From contig OY755239.1 of assembly GCA_963576725.1 (NCBI GenBank), forward strand, positions 55,329,640 through 55,393,639: a stretch of 64,000 nucleotides of DNA, in the 5' to 3' direction. The notes beneath the pieces were generated by a model. That model was not told the DNA's origin, made no database searches, and saw only the letters and a program-made list of their open reading frames with translations. Below, piece after piece: positions 55,395 through 63,714 of this stretch. Each line of letters begins with the position of its first letter. Positions within the stretch are counted from its first letter, which is position 1. This DNA is from Azorinus chamasolen (Eukaryota; Mollusca; Bivalvia; Cardiida; Solecurtidae). The translations under genes were made by a program, and so were the position numbers.

Positions 55395-56094
55395 GCTTGT
55401 CTGTCTGAATACTGAACGTATTTAAGGTATTTTAAAATAGACAAATATTGCCTGACATATGAACTTTTACAGTGTTCATCTTGTCTCTAAATCTTAGCAA
55501 GACTGGAGATACTTATTTACAGAACACTAAAAGAGATCAATGTGGAATGAACACTTTAAAAAACAGAACACATTAACTATAAACATAAGATGTTTTAAAC
55601 TTTGAAATAAAAATCAATAGGTTTTCTTAATATAGCAAACAAATAAAAAGCATCCATTGTTTTTCATGATTTTGTAAAAAAGTACAGTAAAACATACCAA
55701 CATCATCCATGTTTCAAAATTAAAACAGTTAAAAAATGACAACAAAATTTCTGATACACATGATTTCTCACCAAAATCAACAAGAAGTGTTGAAACACTA
55801 TGCCAACAACTTCAAGAAATGTTGACAACACCTTTTTACCTGACATGAGACAGTGTTTCCCTATTCTTTGAATGGCAGAGACATACAATCTTTTTGTTGA
55901 ATGATAAATTGTTGTCTCAATACACCAGTTCTTAATCTCCAGACACGTGTTGCAAATAAAAACTAGATCATAAAATCGAGGTAGGGTCATTAAAGGTTCA
56001 ACTTAATATGAATATATAGCAGTAGTAAAAATGGGACTTTGACAAAAAACTATTCCTGGGCCAAAATGGTTGTATTAGTTTGGATATTTTTGTA
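55395..56094. other. Element-free stretch downstream of TP53BP1
   Basis: About 700 bases with no repeat hallmark, unusual here. A 95-codon minus frame at 55703-55990 resembles no protein I know. It could be an unrecognised exon, a long 3' UTR or chance. Confidence 0.4.
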
Positions 56095-56549
56095 TTAACA
56101 AGTTTACTCCATAAATACGCCTTTCCAAGCTTTTGCAAACAGAGCAGACCCAAATTAGATGGTTCCTGTAGGAGCCATCTAATCAAGGTCTGCTCTGTTT
56201 GCTTAATACAGTAAAACCCCTCTAAACCGGAATTCTAGTAGAAAGGAATTTAGATACTTTTGGGCAGGTGGCTGCTTCATGCAGGGTGAAAGTCATGCAG
56301 AAAGCTCCTAGAGGAGCTGTCTGCATGACTTTCACACTGCATGAAGCTACCACCTGTCTCCAAGACCGATATTTATACCAAATTTAACGTCTGGTTTAGA
56401 GGGGTTTTACTGTATATAACACAGATTGGATTCTACAGTTTCTGCCATGACCAAACTTTTCTGTTTCCATGTGTTATTCTAAAAATTAATCTAATTTATA
56501 TTCATGGTGTCATTATTTCTTACACGAGTATTCATGGAGTAAAAGGTTT
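56095..56549. repeat. Family A element split by family C
   Basis: TTAACAAGTTTACTCC left end; right end decayed to AAAAGGTTTA. Core GATGGTTCCTGTAGGAGCCA. The phrase GTTTGCTTA-TATAACACAG is interrupted at TA. Confidence 0.82.
56207..56414. repeat. Family C element, complete, nested in family A
   Basis: TA-CAGTAAAACCCCTCTAAACC ... GGTTTAGAGGGGTTTTACTG-TA. The long palindrome surrounds AAAGCTCCTAGAGGAGCTGT. Confidence 0.92.
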
Positions 56550-56552
56550 ATT
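56547..56552 (-). terminator. Candidate poly(A) signal of the TP53BP1-like gene
   Basis: AATAAA on the minus strand, about 70 bases after the stop codon and the nearest such hexamer I can find. It lies at the decayed right end of a family A element, where the usual AAAGGGTTAA reads AAAAGGTTTA followed by TTG. Function is inferred from motif and position only. Confidence 0.45.
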
Positions 56553-56621
56553 GTGGTCATTTTCTATCAAAAAAACAAAAGCTGACTAATCATGTACCAG
56601 TGACAGCCACAGTTTTCTCGA

Positions 56622-56922
56622 TCACACACCAAAGTCATGCCTATATCGAGCATGTCCATCATACTGCATCACCTTGTTATTTATCAGTGACTGTATAATC
56701 CACTCCGTAGAGACCAATGGCACTTCATGCTTGCTTGCCTGGCGTTTCACCGCTGAGGTGCACGTACTGTCTGTAACTATCACATCTAGCTCCGTGTATT
56801 GTAACTGTTTTAAAACTTTGCACTGTCCCAGACTGAGTATTTTGGTCCATGTATCCACAAACTTGACAGTTTTAGAATAGACACTTGCTTTCACTCCTAT
56901 GAAAGTGTCCTTTTTGCTTTTC
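56622..56922 (-). CDS. TP53BP1: TP53BP1-like protein, last exon with BRCT domain 2
   Basis: Terminal exon with acceptor AG at 56924-56923 and the stop TGA at 56624-56622. One base completes Trp from the previous exon. It codes KSKKDTFIGVKASVYSKTVK and on through WTKILSLGQCKVLKQL, LDVIVTDSTC, VPLVSTEWIIQSL and the end HARYRHDFGV. These match human 53BP1 BRCT 2 (FDVVVTDPSC, LPVVSQEWVIQCL, HPKYKHDYVSH), including the core Trp of TEW and the C-terminal Y(K/R)HD(Y/F). The six exons give 278 residues. The human tandem BRCT unit is of similar size and ends at the same point. An in-frame ATG upstream of the acceptor is intronic. Confidence 0.95.
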
Positions 56923-56988
56923 CTGAAAAGGTCAGAGGTGAGAAACATAATATTTGTGTCTATCTTCCTCTCCTTTCTTGCAAGTTCA

Positions 56989-57369
56989 GAACAAAAATAA
57001 ACTCTCTCTATAATGACAAGTCAACAGAGGTTAAGTTCTTGGTTGTAAAGAGAAGTGGTAGCTTAATGCAAGACAAATGTAATGCATAAAACTCCTATAG
57101 GGGCTCTCTGCATTACTTTTCTTCTGAATTAACTCTGTACTCCATAGAGACACCTTTTAGCACCTGTAGGAGCCGTCTGATCAGGATCTTCTCTGTTTGC
57201 TTATGAAAATAACATAGATGCATATCTACAATTTCTGACAAGGTAAAAACTCCCTAGTTCATGATTCTATTATCAAATTCAGCTACTTAATATTAATAGT
57301 TATTATTTCTGACATGAATATTGATGCAGTAAAGGATTAAGCAACCATCTGATTTTAAACACATTCTTA
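56989..57369. repeat. Family C element split by family A
   Basis: Left end near AAACTCTCTCTATAATGAC. Palindrome AAACTCCTATAGGGGCTC. It is interrupted before GCAACCATCTGATTTTAAAC. The right end is eroded. Confidence 0.68.
57129..57340. repeat. Family A element inserted in family C
   Basis: TTAACTCTGTACTCC...AAAGGATTAA. The left core arm is deleted (AGCACCTGTAGGAGCCG). Confidence 0.78.
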
Positions 57370-57880
57370 TTAACTCTTTCAATCATGCAAACAGAGAAGA
57401 CCCAGATAAGACTCAGGAGCCATCTGATCTGTTTGCTGTTTGCTTAACCCTTTCTCTCATATTGACGACTTTTGACGACTCTATAAAAGTCACTTTGTGA
57501 AACCATTGTGATAAATAGAGCATTTGCTCCTATAGGAGCAAATGCTTTATTTATCACAATGGTTTCAAACTACAAAATTCTAAAATTTTCCTTTTCGCTA
57601 ACTAATGCTCCTTTTCGGTAGATTAATTCAAAGAGGTTGTATCTAACAATAGCCTATGAGGTAATGGGTTAAGGTATAATATAGATATAATTTCTGTAGT
57701 TCCTGTGTTCATATGCCATTATAAAAATTAATCTTATTAATATCAATGATGTCTTTATTTCTTTAACCCTTTCCTCCATAAATACACCTTTCTACGCCTC
57801 TGTAATAGTCTCTTCTTGAAACCATGAATATTCATGAAGTGATCAATTAATACTTAATTGTTAATTAGGGAAAGGGTTAA
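57370..57880. repeat. Family A element split by family B
   Basis: TTAACTCTTTCAATC ... AAAGGGTTAA. Core CTCAGGAGCCATCTGATC. The B copy interrupts TTTGCTTA-GGTATAATATAG. A second partial B (TTAACCCTTTCCTCC at about 57762) follows. Confidence 0.7.
57444..57672. repeat. Family B element nested in family A
   Basis: TTAACCCTTTCTCTC...ATGGGTTAA. The palindrome has one mismatch (GCTTTATTTATC). Confidence 0.9.
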
Positions 57881-57967
57881 AACGAGAACTATAAAAAGAA
57901 AGGATACAACACAAGCAACATGACAATGAGGCATACATATTTATCTGTCAGGAAGTCTAACAAGATT

Positions 57968-58217
57968 TTAACCCTTTCCTTCATATAAATGCTTTTTAAC
58001 ACCTTTGCAAACAGAGTAGACCTTGATCAGATGCTCCTACAGGAGCTGTCTGATTTGGGTCTGCTCTATTTTCTTATGAAATTATAATAGATCTGACTGT
58101 ACAGTTTCTACCAAAACAAAACAGTTCCGTGTACATATGCTATTATACAAACTCAGCTAGTAAATTATCATGATGTCACTATTTCTTATATGAATATTCA
58201 AACAGGGAAAGGGTTAA
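57968..58217. repeat. Family A element 12 nt from a TP53BP1 splice donor
   Basis: TTAACCCTTTCCTTC...AAAGGGTTAA, core GATGCTCCTACAGGAGCTG. Its edge is 12 bases inside the intron after exon 58230-58303. Confidence 0.88.
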
Positions 58218-58229
58218 ACAGAACCTTAC

Positions 58230-58303
58230 CATTCCATAATCTTTCTCTTTTCTAAGCTGACACCATTTGGAAGTAAGTAGGATTTCTCATCCAACAGATG
58301 ACC
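58230..58303 (-). CDS. TP53BP1: TP53BP1-like protein, short exon linking BRCT 1 and BRCT 2
   Basis: A 74-base exon too short for a standard open-frame search. The acceptor AG is at 58305-58304 after a T-rich tract and the donor GT at 58229-58228. It enters in phase 0 and leaves in phase 2. The translation is GHLLDEKSYLLPNGVSLEKR followed by KIMEW, where the Trp is completed by the next exon. Human 53BP1 has NYLLPAGYSLEEQRILDW here, so the match is clear. A family A element lies 12 nt inside the downstream intron and a family C element begins 18 nt upstream of the acceptor, so this exon is squeezed between mobile elements. Skipping it would shift the frame of BRCT 2. Confidence 0.93.
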
Positions 58304-58322
58304 CTGTTAAATAAAGACAAGT

Positions 58323-58732
58323 TACTGTAGAACAGGTCTGAACCCTTTACTCCATATACATGTATACGCCTTTCCACGCCTTTGCAAACAGAGTAAACCC
58401 AGATCAGACGGTTCCTATAGGAGCTGTCTGACCAGGGTCTGCTCTGTTTACTTATAATGTAATGAAGGTCTGATTCTACAGCTTCTGTCTTGGCGCAGAT
58501 TTCCTGTGTTCATGTGTTATTGCAAAAAATAATGTAATCAATATTAATGATGTCATTATTTCTTGCTTGAAATATTCATGGAGTAAAGCATTAAGCAACC
58601 ATTAAAAAAAGTCAGGGTTTATAAGGCAGGTATTTGCCTCATACAGAACAAAAGTAATACAAACGCTCAAACTGTCTGCCTCACTTTTACCTTGTATCAG
58701 TAAGCAGTCACATCAAACAGGTTCCACAAATA
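58323..58732. repeat. Family C element split by family A, at a TP53BP1 splice acceptor
   Basis: TA-CTGTAGAACAGGTC is separated from GCAACCATTAAAAAAAGTC by the A copy. The decayed palindrome surrounds ACAAACGCTC. It begins 18 bases upstream of the acceptor AG at 58304-58305. Confidence 0.7.
58339..58594. repeat. Family A element inserted in family C
   Basis: TGAACCCTTTACTCC...AAAGCATTAA. Core GACGGTTCCTATAGGAGCTG. Confidence 0.83.
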
Positions 58733-58944
58733 TATACGTGCATTTGAAAATAAAAGATTGAATAAATAAAATAATCTAAATCAAAACCTAAGCAATCAAA
58801 AGAGATTGCATATATTGTTTAGAAACTTTCATGATATACATGTTAAATAGATAAAAGTCAAAATCTAACTTAAAACATTAGTTTGAATATCAATCAATAC
58901 CTATAACATCATTGTCCAACTGACATTCCTTCAAATTCTTGTGG

Positions 58945-59240
58945 TGTGGCAAACAGTTTGGATCCTGATGAGACGCAGAGTTAACCCATTCCTCCATAGG
59001 CTATTTTTAGACCCTACCTCTTTGAATAAATCTACCCAAAAGCAGCATTTACTAGAGAAAAGAATTTTTTTTTTTAATTTTGTAGTTTGAAACCATTGTG
59101 ATATCTAGGAGCAAATGCTCCATTTATCACAATGGTTTCAGCAGGTGATGTTTACAGAGGCATAGAAAGGCGTATTTATGGAGGAAAGGGTTAATCAGCA
59201 TCTCACCTGGATCCAAACTGTTTGTAAAGGTTATCACAGA
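58945..59240. repeat. Family D palindrome split by family B
   Basis: Left arm GCAAACAGTTTGGATCCTGA with GAGACGCAGAG, right arm CAGCATCTCACCTGG with ATCCAAACTGTTTG. The B copy sits at the symmetric centre. Confidence 0.83.
58981..59194. repeat. Family B element nested in family D
   Basis: TTAACCCATTCCTCC...AAAGGGTTAA. The palindrome centre is deleted to GATATCTAGGAGC. Confidence 0.87.
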
Positions 59241-59327
59241 TTCACCTATTGCAGCAAGCCATGTGAGTCGCTTTTTGACAACTTCCGTGAGAAAATAGAT
59301 AAAAGGCAGTAATGGTTGAGGGTATAC

Positions 59328-59450
59328 CTGTGAGCATGAGTCTACGAGCCACATGTGGGACACGCACGGGATGCCACACGCTAGACACTGGAGGTATTTA
59401 ATGGTCCGCTGGTATGTCGATGACACAAAGTAGCACCGAGTCTTACCAAC
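59328..59450 (-). CDS. TP53BP1: TP53BP1-like protein, BRCT domain 1 core exon
   Basis: A 41-codon exon, phase 0 on both sides, with acceptor AG at 59452-59451 and donor GT at 59327-59326. It codes VGKTRCYFVSSTYQRTIKYL then QCLACGIPCVSHMWLVDSCS and Q. This is the best-conserved segment: human 53BP1 has HCRTRKYFLCLASGIPCVSH followed by a conserved Trp. The Trp in HMW is the BRCT core residue. The Arg and Lys of QRTIK line up with human R1811 and K1814, residues known to hold phosphorylated H2AX tails. That assignment rests on my recall of the human numbering. The protein is expected to act in the nucleus at DNA double-strand breaks. Confidence 0.95.
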
Positions 59451-59469
59451 CTGTAAATATGGACATTTT

Positions 59470-59672
59470 CCCTGTACACTGCATACTAGCGGCGAACTTT
59501 GTGATTACCTATACAAGCATTATGGATCTGGATGAGACTCCGAGTAACTCATTATCTCATCAGGATCCAAACTGACTGATACCATGACTAAAGATTTGAA
59601 AAGGAAAAACAAAATTCAAAATTGAAGCTGACAGCAATATTTGCGAAGGACAAATTACTTAGCATAAGAGTA
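59470..59672. repeat. Family D element close to a TP53BP1 splice acceptor
   Basis: CACTGCATACTAGCGGCG start, ATGGATCTGGATGAGACTCC and CATCAGGATCCAAACTGACT arms, tail TTACTTAGCATAAGAG. It begins about 20 bases upstream of the acceptor AG at 59451-59452. Confidence 0.7.
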
Positions 59673-59804
59673 AAGTAAAGAGAGGGCCCACTCTCTGACT
59701 GGGAAAAAAGAGTACTATAAGCCCTAATGATACTGAGTAAATAAAACTAGTATGTATATGCAGAAAATCTAATCCAAATATTTTTTATATGTCTTTGCCA
59801 ATCC

Positions 59805-59870
59805 CTACTCACTGCAGCTCATTGGTAACACCTGTAAGAGGCGATTCTAATGAGTTGCAGTGAGATGAGG
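59805..59870. repeat. Short imperfect foldback
   Basis: CTCACTGCAGCTCATTGGTA pairs with CTAATGAGTTGCAGTGAG. No second copy is seen. Confidence 0.55.
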
Positions 59871-59943
59871 TTAGGCTGAGAAATAAGAGATTTTGATAAA
59901 CTAGTACAAACCATATCTACAACCCTGATTATAATTGTCAGCA

Positions 59944-60170
59944 TTAACTCATTCCCTCATAGGCTATTTTTGGACCCAGCCTCTTTGAATAAATCTACTG
60001 AAAAGGAGCATTTACTAGAAAAGGAAAATTTTAGAGTTGTGTACTTTTGAAACCATTGTGATAAATAAAGCATTTCCTTCTATGGTGCAAATGCCCTTTT
60101 TATCACATTGGATTCAAAAAGTGATTTTTACAGAGGTGTCAAAAGGCGTCAATATTAGGAAATTGGTTAA
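59944..60170. repeat. Family B element
   Basis: TTAACTCATTCCCTC...AATTGGTTAA. The palindrome has several mismatches (CTTCTATGGTGC). Confidence 0.85.
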
Positions 60171-60526
60171 ACAAGAACACAAAATTCTAAGAGGTAACCC
60201 TTTAGAAGGTTAATAAGAGGACTATGACAGGACAGGCACTTTATGTACAAAATAACATAATTTACAAGGAAGATGAAAGGAAATTGAGTAGCTTGAGTCT
60301 AAATATGATAATATGAACTATTGAAATGACTCTGACCTTGACCTTGCAAATACTAGTTAGGGTACCATGTGCCAAAAATGATAGAAAATAATTGTTAAAT
60401 TCAGACGTAAGAAACTTGAACATTGTTTGAATGTACCCTTTTCCCCTGCGCACTGGCCATATCATATTTCTCCTCAAAATGTACAACAGTTTTCTGTGAG
60501 AAATTATTGCCCGAGATAATACATAC
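60171..60526 (-). other. TP53BP1 intron remainder
   Basis: No element recognised apart from a short CTGACCTTGACCTTGC motif near 60333. Confidence 0.45.
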
Positions 60527-60618
60527 CAGTTTGTCCTCAAAATTATCCAGACAGACTCCGCCCCCAGCCTCTATCTGGGCTTTCAGATGGTCTTTGTTAA
60601 ACGGGGCACTCATCTCAT
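60527..60618 (-). CDS. TP53BP1: TP53BP1-like protein, BRCT domain 1 middle exon
   Basis: A 92-base exon with acceptor AG at 60620-60619 and donor GT at 60526-60525. It starts with two bases of a split Asp codon and ends on a codon boundary after FEDKL. It codes EMSAPFNKDHLKAQIEAGGG and VCLDNFEDKL. Human 53BP1 has PPFNKQYTESQLRAGAGYIL at this place, so the Gly-rich turn of the BRCT fold is preserved. Reading past the donor gives an unrelated extension and is not coding. A family C element starts only 20 nt upstream of the acceptor. Confidence 0.9.
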
Positions 60619-60639
60619 CTGTAAAACAAAATGTAACAG

Positions 60640-61178
60640 TACAGTAAAACCCTTCTAAACCGGACGTTGAATTTGGTATAAATATTGATCTTGGAGACTG
60701 GTGGCATCTTAATGCAGGATGAAAGTCTTGCAGAAAGCTCTAGTTGCTTTCTGCATAATTTTCACCCTACATTAAGCAGCCATCTGTCTAAAAGTATCTA
60801 AATTCTTTTCTTTTTTTTGAGACACCAAACTGAGTGCTCTTTTATTCACCCCATCATAGGTATGAAGGGGTCGGGGAGGACCACCCCAATCATACCTTAC
60901 TAAAGTGTTTTGTTAGTAGCTTATGTGTCATGGTTAGTATACATATACAATTTTGATAGTTGATACATGTATAATACTTTTCATAAGTTATTGTAAACAA
61001 AGCATGCTATATGAGGAGATTATGTTTCTTTTTATATCATTTCAAAACTTCCAGTATGGTGTTTAAAACAATTAATTCTGGAATATGAAAAAAAAGGAAA
61101 AGGGGGGGGGGGGGGGGGGAGAGAAGGAGAGAAAAATTATTTTCTACTAAAATTCCTCCTTAGTGGGGTTTTAGTGTA
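60640..61178. repeat. Family C element split by a retroposed sequence
   Basis: TA-CAGTAAAACCCTTCTAAACC ... CTTAGTGGGGTTTTAGTG-TA. The palindrome is shortened (GAAAGCTCTAGTTGCTTTC). The right flank is interrupted at 60811-61135. Confidence 0.8.
60811..61135 (-). mobile_element. Polyadenylated retroposed insert (retroposon or retrocopy 3' end)
   Basis: Read on the minus strand, it ends GTGAATAAAAGAGCACTC, about 20 further bases, then at least eight A (60811-60818): a poly(A) signal (60841-60846) followed by an A tail. It is flanked by near-identical 9-base repeats, ATTCTTTTC (60802-60810) and ATTATTTTC (61136-61144). A run of about 18 G at 61103-61119 lies at its 5' side. The source is not recognised. 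Confidence 0.65.
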
Positions 61179-61194
61179 CTATATTAACTTTTTA

Positions 61195-61295
61195 AATGTG
61201 GGTGGCCAATCTTGATATCCTATGCTAACAGTTTAGATCCAGACGAGGTGCCCAGTACCTGAGTATCTCATCAAAATCCAAACTGTTTGACAATA
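61195..61295. repeat. Family D palindrome, no clear ends
   Basis: GCTAACAGTTTAGATCCAGA ... CATCAAAATCCAAACTGTTT around GTGCCCAGTACCTGAG. Confidence 0.65.
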
Positions 61296-61316
61296 AGATT
61301 GAATAAATGAAGTCAA

Positions 61317-62245
61317 GTGACAAATGCCCCCAAAGGATATCAAGACACTAAAGCCTGGGTCATTTTTATGCCTGGACTATATCCCATTTGTGACCTTGAC
61401 CTTTGAGATAGGAACCTGGTTCTTTTTTGCAACACATTATCCCAAGATGGTGAACATTTGTACCAGGTTACTTTGAAATCCACTTATGTATGTAGGAGTT
61501 ACAGAGCTGACATGACAAAATTTCCCCATTTTTTAACTTTGAACCCTGATTGTAACCTTGACCTTTGAGTTTTCGCGACACATCGTCTCAAAGTGGGGAG
61601 TTTCAGAGCGGACACGACAAAATGTCCCCATTTTTTAACTCTGACCCCCGATTGTGACCTTGACCTTTGAGATATGAACCTGGCGCATTTTCGCGGCACA
61701 TTATCTCAAGGTGGTGAACGTTTGTAGCCCCAATTGTGACCTTGACCTTTGACTTAGGAACCTAGTCCTTTTTTGCGACACATCAACTCAAGGTGGTGTA
61801 CAGTTGAAATCCACTAATGTATGTAGGAGTTACAGAGCAGACAAGACAAATGTCCCAAACTTTTTACCTTTGACCCAGATTGTGACTTGACCTTTGAGAT
61901 AGGAACCTGGTTCTTTTACACGACACGTTTCAAGGTGGTAAACATTTGTACCAGGTTATTTTGAAATCCACTCATGTATGTAGGAATTACAGAGGAGACA
62001 CCACAAAAATGTCACCATTTTTTAACTTTGACCCCGATTGTGACCTTGACCGTTGAGATAGGAACCTGGTGCATTTTCGCGGCACATCGTCTCAAGATCG
62101 TGAACATTTGTACCAGGTTATTTTGAAATCCACTCATGTATGTTACAGAGCAGACACGATGAGGGACAGACAGATAAACAGACAGACAGACAGACTGGTT
62201 AGTCAGTGTGATTACTACATGCCTCCCTTTAAGGGCATAAAAATA
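61317..62245. mobile_element. Element of GACCTTGACCTTTGAGATAGG units
   Basis: About five diverged units with TGTGACCTTGACCTTTGA, GAACCTGG and CCATTTTTTAAC, then an (AGAC) run at 62168-62196. It ends CATGCCTCCCTTTAAGGGC. It is non-coding and lies in a TP53BP1 intron. Confidence 0.65.
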
Positions 62246-62500
62246 ATTTTCAGGATTGTCTAGGCAACCATTTATGCAGATGACAATTACTTGGCATTCA
62301 AAGAGTCACTATTATAAATGATCTCACTCTTCAGTTTCTACTATAAATACCAAAACATCCTGTGTACATATGCCATTATAAAAATTCAGCTAATATATTA
62401 TCATAATGTCATTATTTTTTACGTGAAACGGTTAAGCAATCATGGCTGTGAAGATACGACCTTAATTTTCCTAAAAACTATAAAAGGCTGGATATTTTAC
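62246..62500 (-). other. TP53BP1 intron remainder
   Basis: Weak family A flank remnants (CCATTATAAAAATTCAGC, GTCATTATTTTTTACG) near 62370-62425, nothing else. Confidence 0.4.
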
Positions 62501-62665
62501 CTTCTGCTGCACTCTCATCTGTAGACACATCTAGCGAGGAGTCCTGAAGCAGTTTCTGTTCAAACTCTCGCTGTTCGCAGCTTTTTTCTATATTAGTTAG
62601 CAGGAAAGTTAGTCCCCTGAACAGCTTCTTGGTGGGTAGAGGACCAATGTCCTTCTGGAATAGCT
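62501..62665 (-). CDS. TP53BP1: TP53BP1-like protein, exon opening BRCT domain 1
   Basis: Minus-strand exon with acceptor AG at 62667-62666 and donor GT at 62500-62499; both introns are phase 1. It codes LFQKDIGPLPTKKLFRGLTF and LLTNIEKSCEQREFEQKLLQ, then an acidic stretch ending DESAAE. The GPLP..K.LF.G..FLLT segment matches human 53BP1 GPLPLNKTLFLGYAFLLT, the first strand and helix of BRCT 1. The acidic linker corresponds to the human Ser/Glu-rich loop before PPFNK. The 3' base G joins AT of the next exon to make Asp (ESAAE-D-EMSAPFNK). Confidence 0.9.
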
Positions 62666-62786
62666 CTAAGACAGAAATGGAAATTATTGTTAAAAAAAAA
62701 TAAAAAAATATTTTGTTGCACACAGCACTGTAGCATGGTTAATATGTTCAATAACTAAAACTGGCTCCTCTATTTATGAATATCAA

Positions 62787-63031
62787 CTAACACTCTCCCT
62801 GTTGTATGTTTATTACAAATTTCAATACCTACTACTGAATATTCATGGGCAAAAGTTATAAGAGGAAGGGTGGATATTGTAGACATTTTGGAAACTAAAG
62901 AACCAGATCTATCAAATTCCACAAGCAAAAAGAGCAGACCCTGATCAGACGGCTCCTCTAGGAGCCGTCTGATCTGGGTCTACTCTGTTTGCAGATGCGT
63001 GAAAGCGCGTTTATATCAGGGAAAGGGTTAA
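62787..63031. repeat. Family A2 element, reverse orientation
   Basis: CTAACACTCTCCCTG...AAAGGGTTAA. Core around CGGCTCCTCTAGGAGCCG is symmetric over 40 bases. Confidence 0.85.
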
Positions 63032-63234
63032 ACAAAATGTTTTATCAAAAATTACCACTAAAGAAAATCTGATTTGGGTCAGCACCGTTTGCAATGGTCT
63101 TATACACTCAGTTCCCAAACATTAAGGATCAAGAGTGACAACATTGCAAACCAGATGATCATGAAGATTGGCAATTATTTGAAAATCAAGTGCAACTCTA
63201 TAGAAATTTACCTAATAAAAAAACGATTTTTTCT

Positions 63235-63330
63235 ATACATTTGCAAACAAAGCAGACCTAGATCAGACAGCTCCTGTAGAAGCTGTCTGATCAGGGTCTA
63301 CTCTGTAAATGAACATTCATCAGACAAACT
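63235..63330. repeat. Family A fragment
   Basis: GCAAACAAAGCAGACCTAGA ... CAGCTCCTGTAGAAGCTG ... GGGTCTACTCTG, ends lost. Confidence 0.6.
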
Positions 63331-63331
63331 G

Positions 63332-63578
63332 TTAACCATTTACTCCATATATATGACTTTCTACGCCTTTGCAAACAGTGTAGACCCAGATCAGACGGAT
63401 CCTATAGGAGCCGTCTGATCAGGGTCTGCTCCATTTGCTTATGATATAATAGATATGATTTTACATTTCTTGCCATGGCCAACTATTCCTGGGTCCATGT
63501 ACTATTATAACAATTAATCTAATTAATATTCATAATGTTATTATTTTTGGCATAAATATTCATGGAGAAAAGGGTTAA
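63332..63578. repeat. Family A element, complete
   Basis: TTAACCATTTACTCC...AAAGGGTTAA, 247 bp. Core GACGGATCCTATAGGAGCCG. It lies in a TP53BP1 intron. Confidence 0.9.
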
Positions 63579-63714
63579 ACATTATGGATGAATGTGTGAT
63601 GTTCTTAATACACTATTTGGCCCATAATTATTGAAATTGTGCCACACTGATTTTATAGAGCACCCCATGCTCTGAGTAAATATATTCAGCAGTAAAGGTG
63701 ATGATGATCCTTAC

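Noticed and set aside
59127..59426. 99-codon minus frame as a separate gene
   Set aside because: It is the TP53BP1 exon 59328-59450 read through its donor into a family B element.
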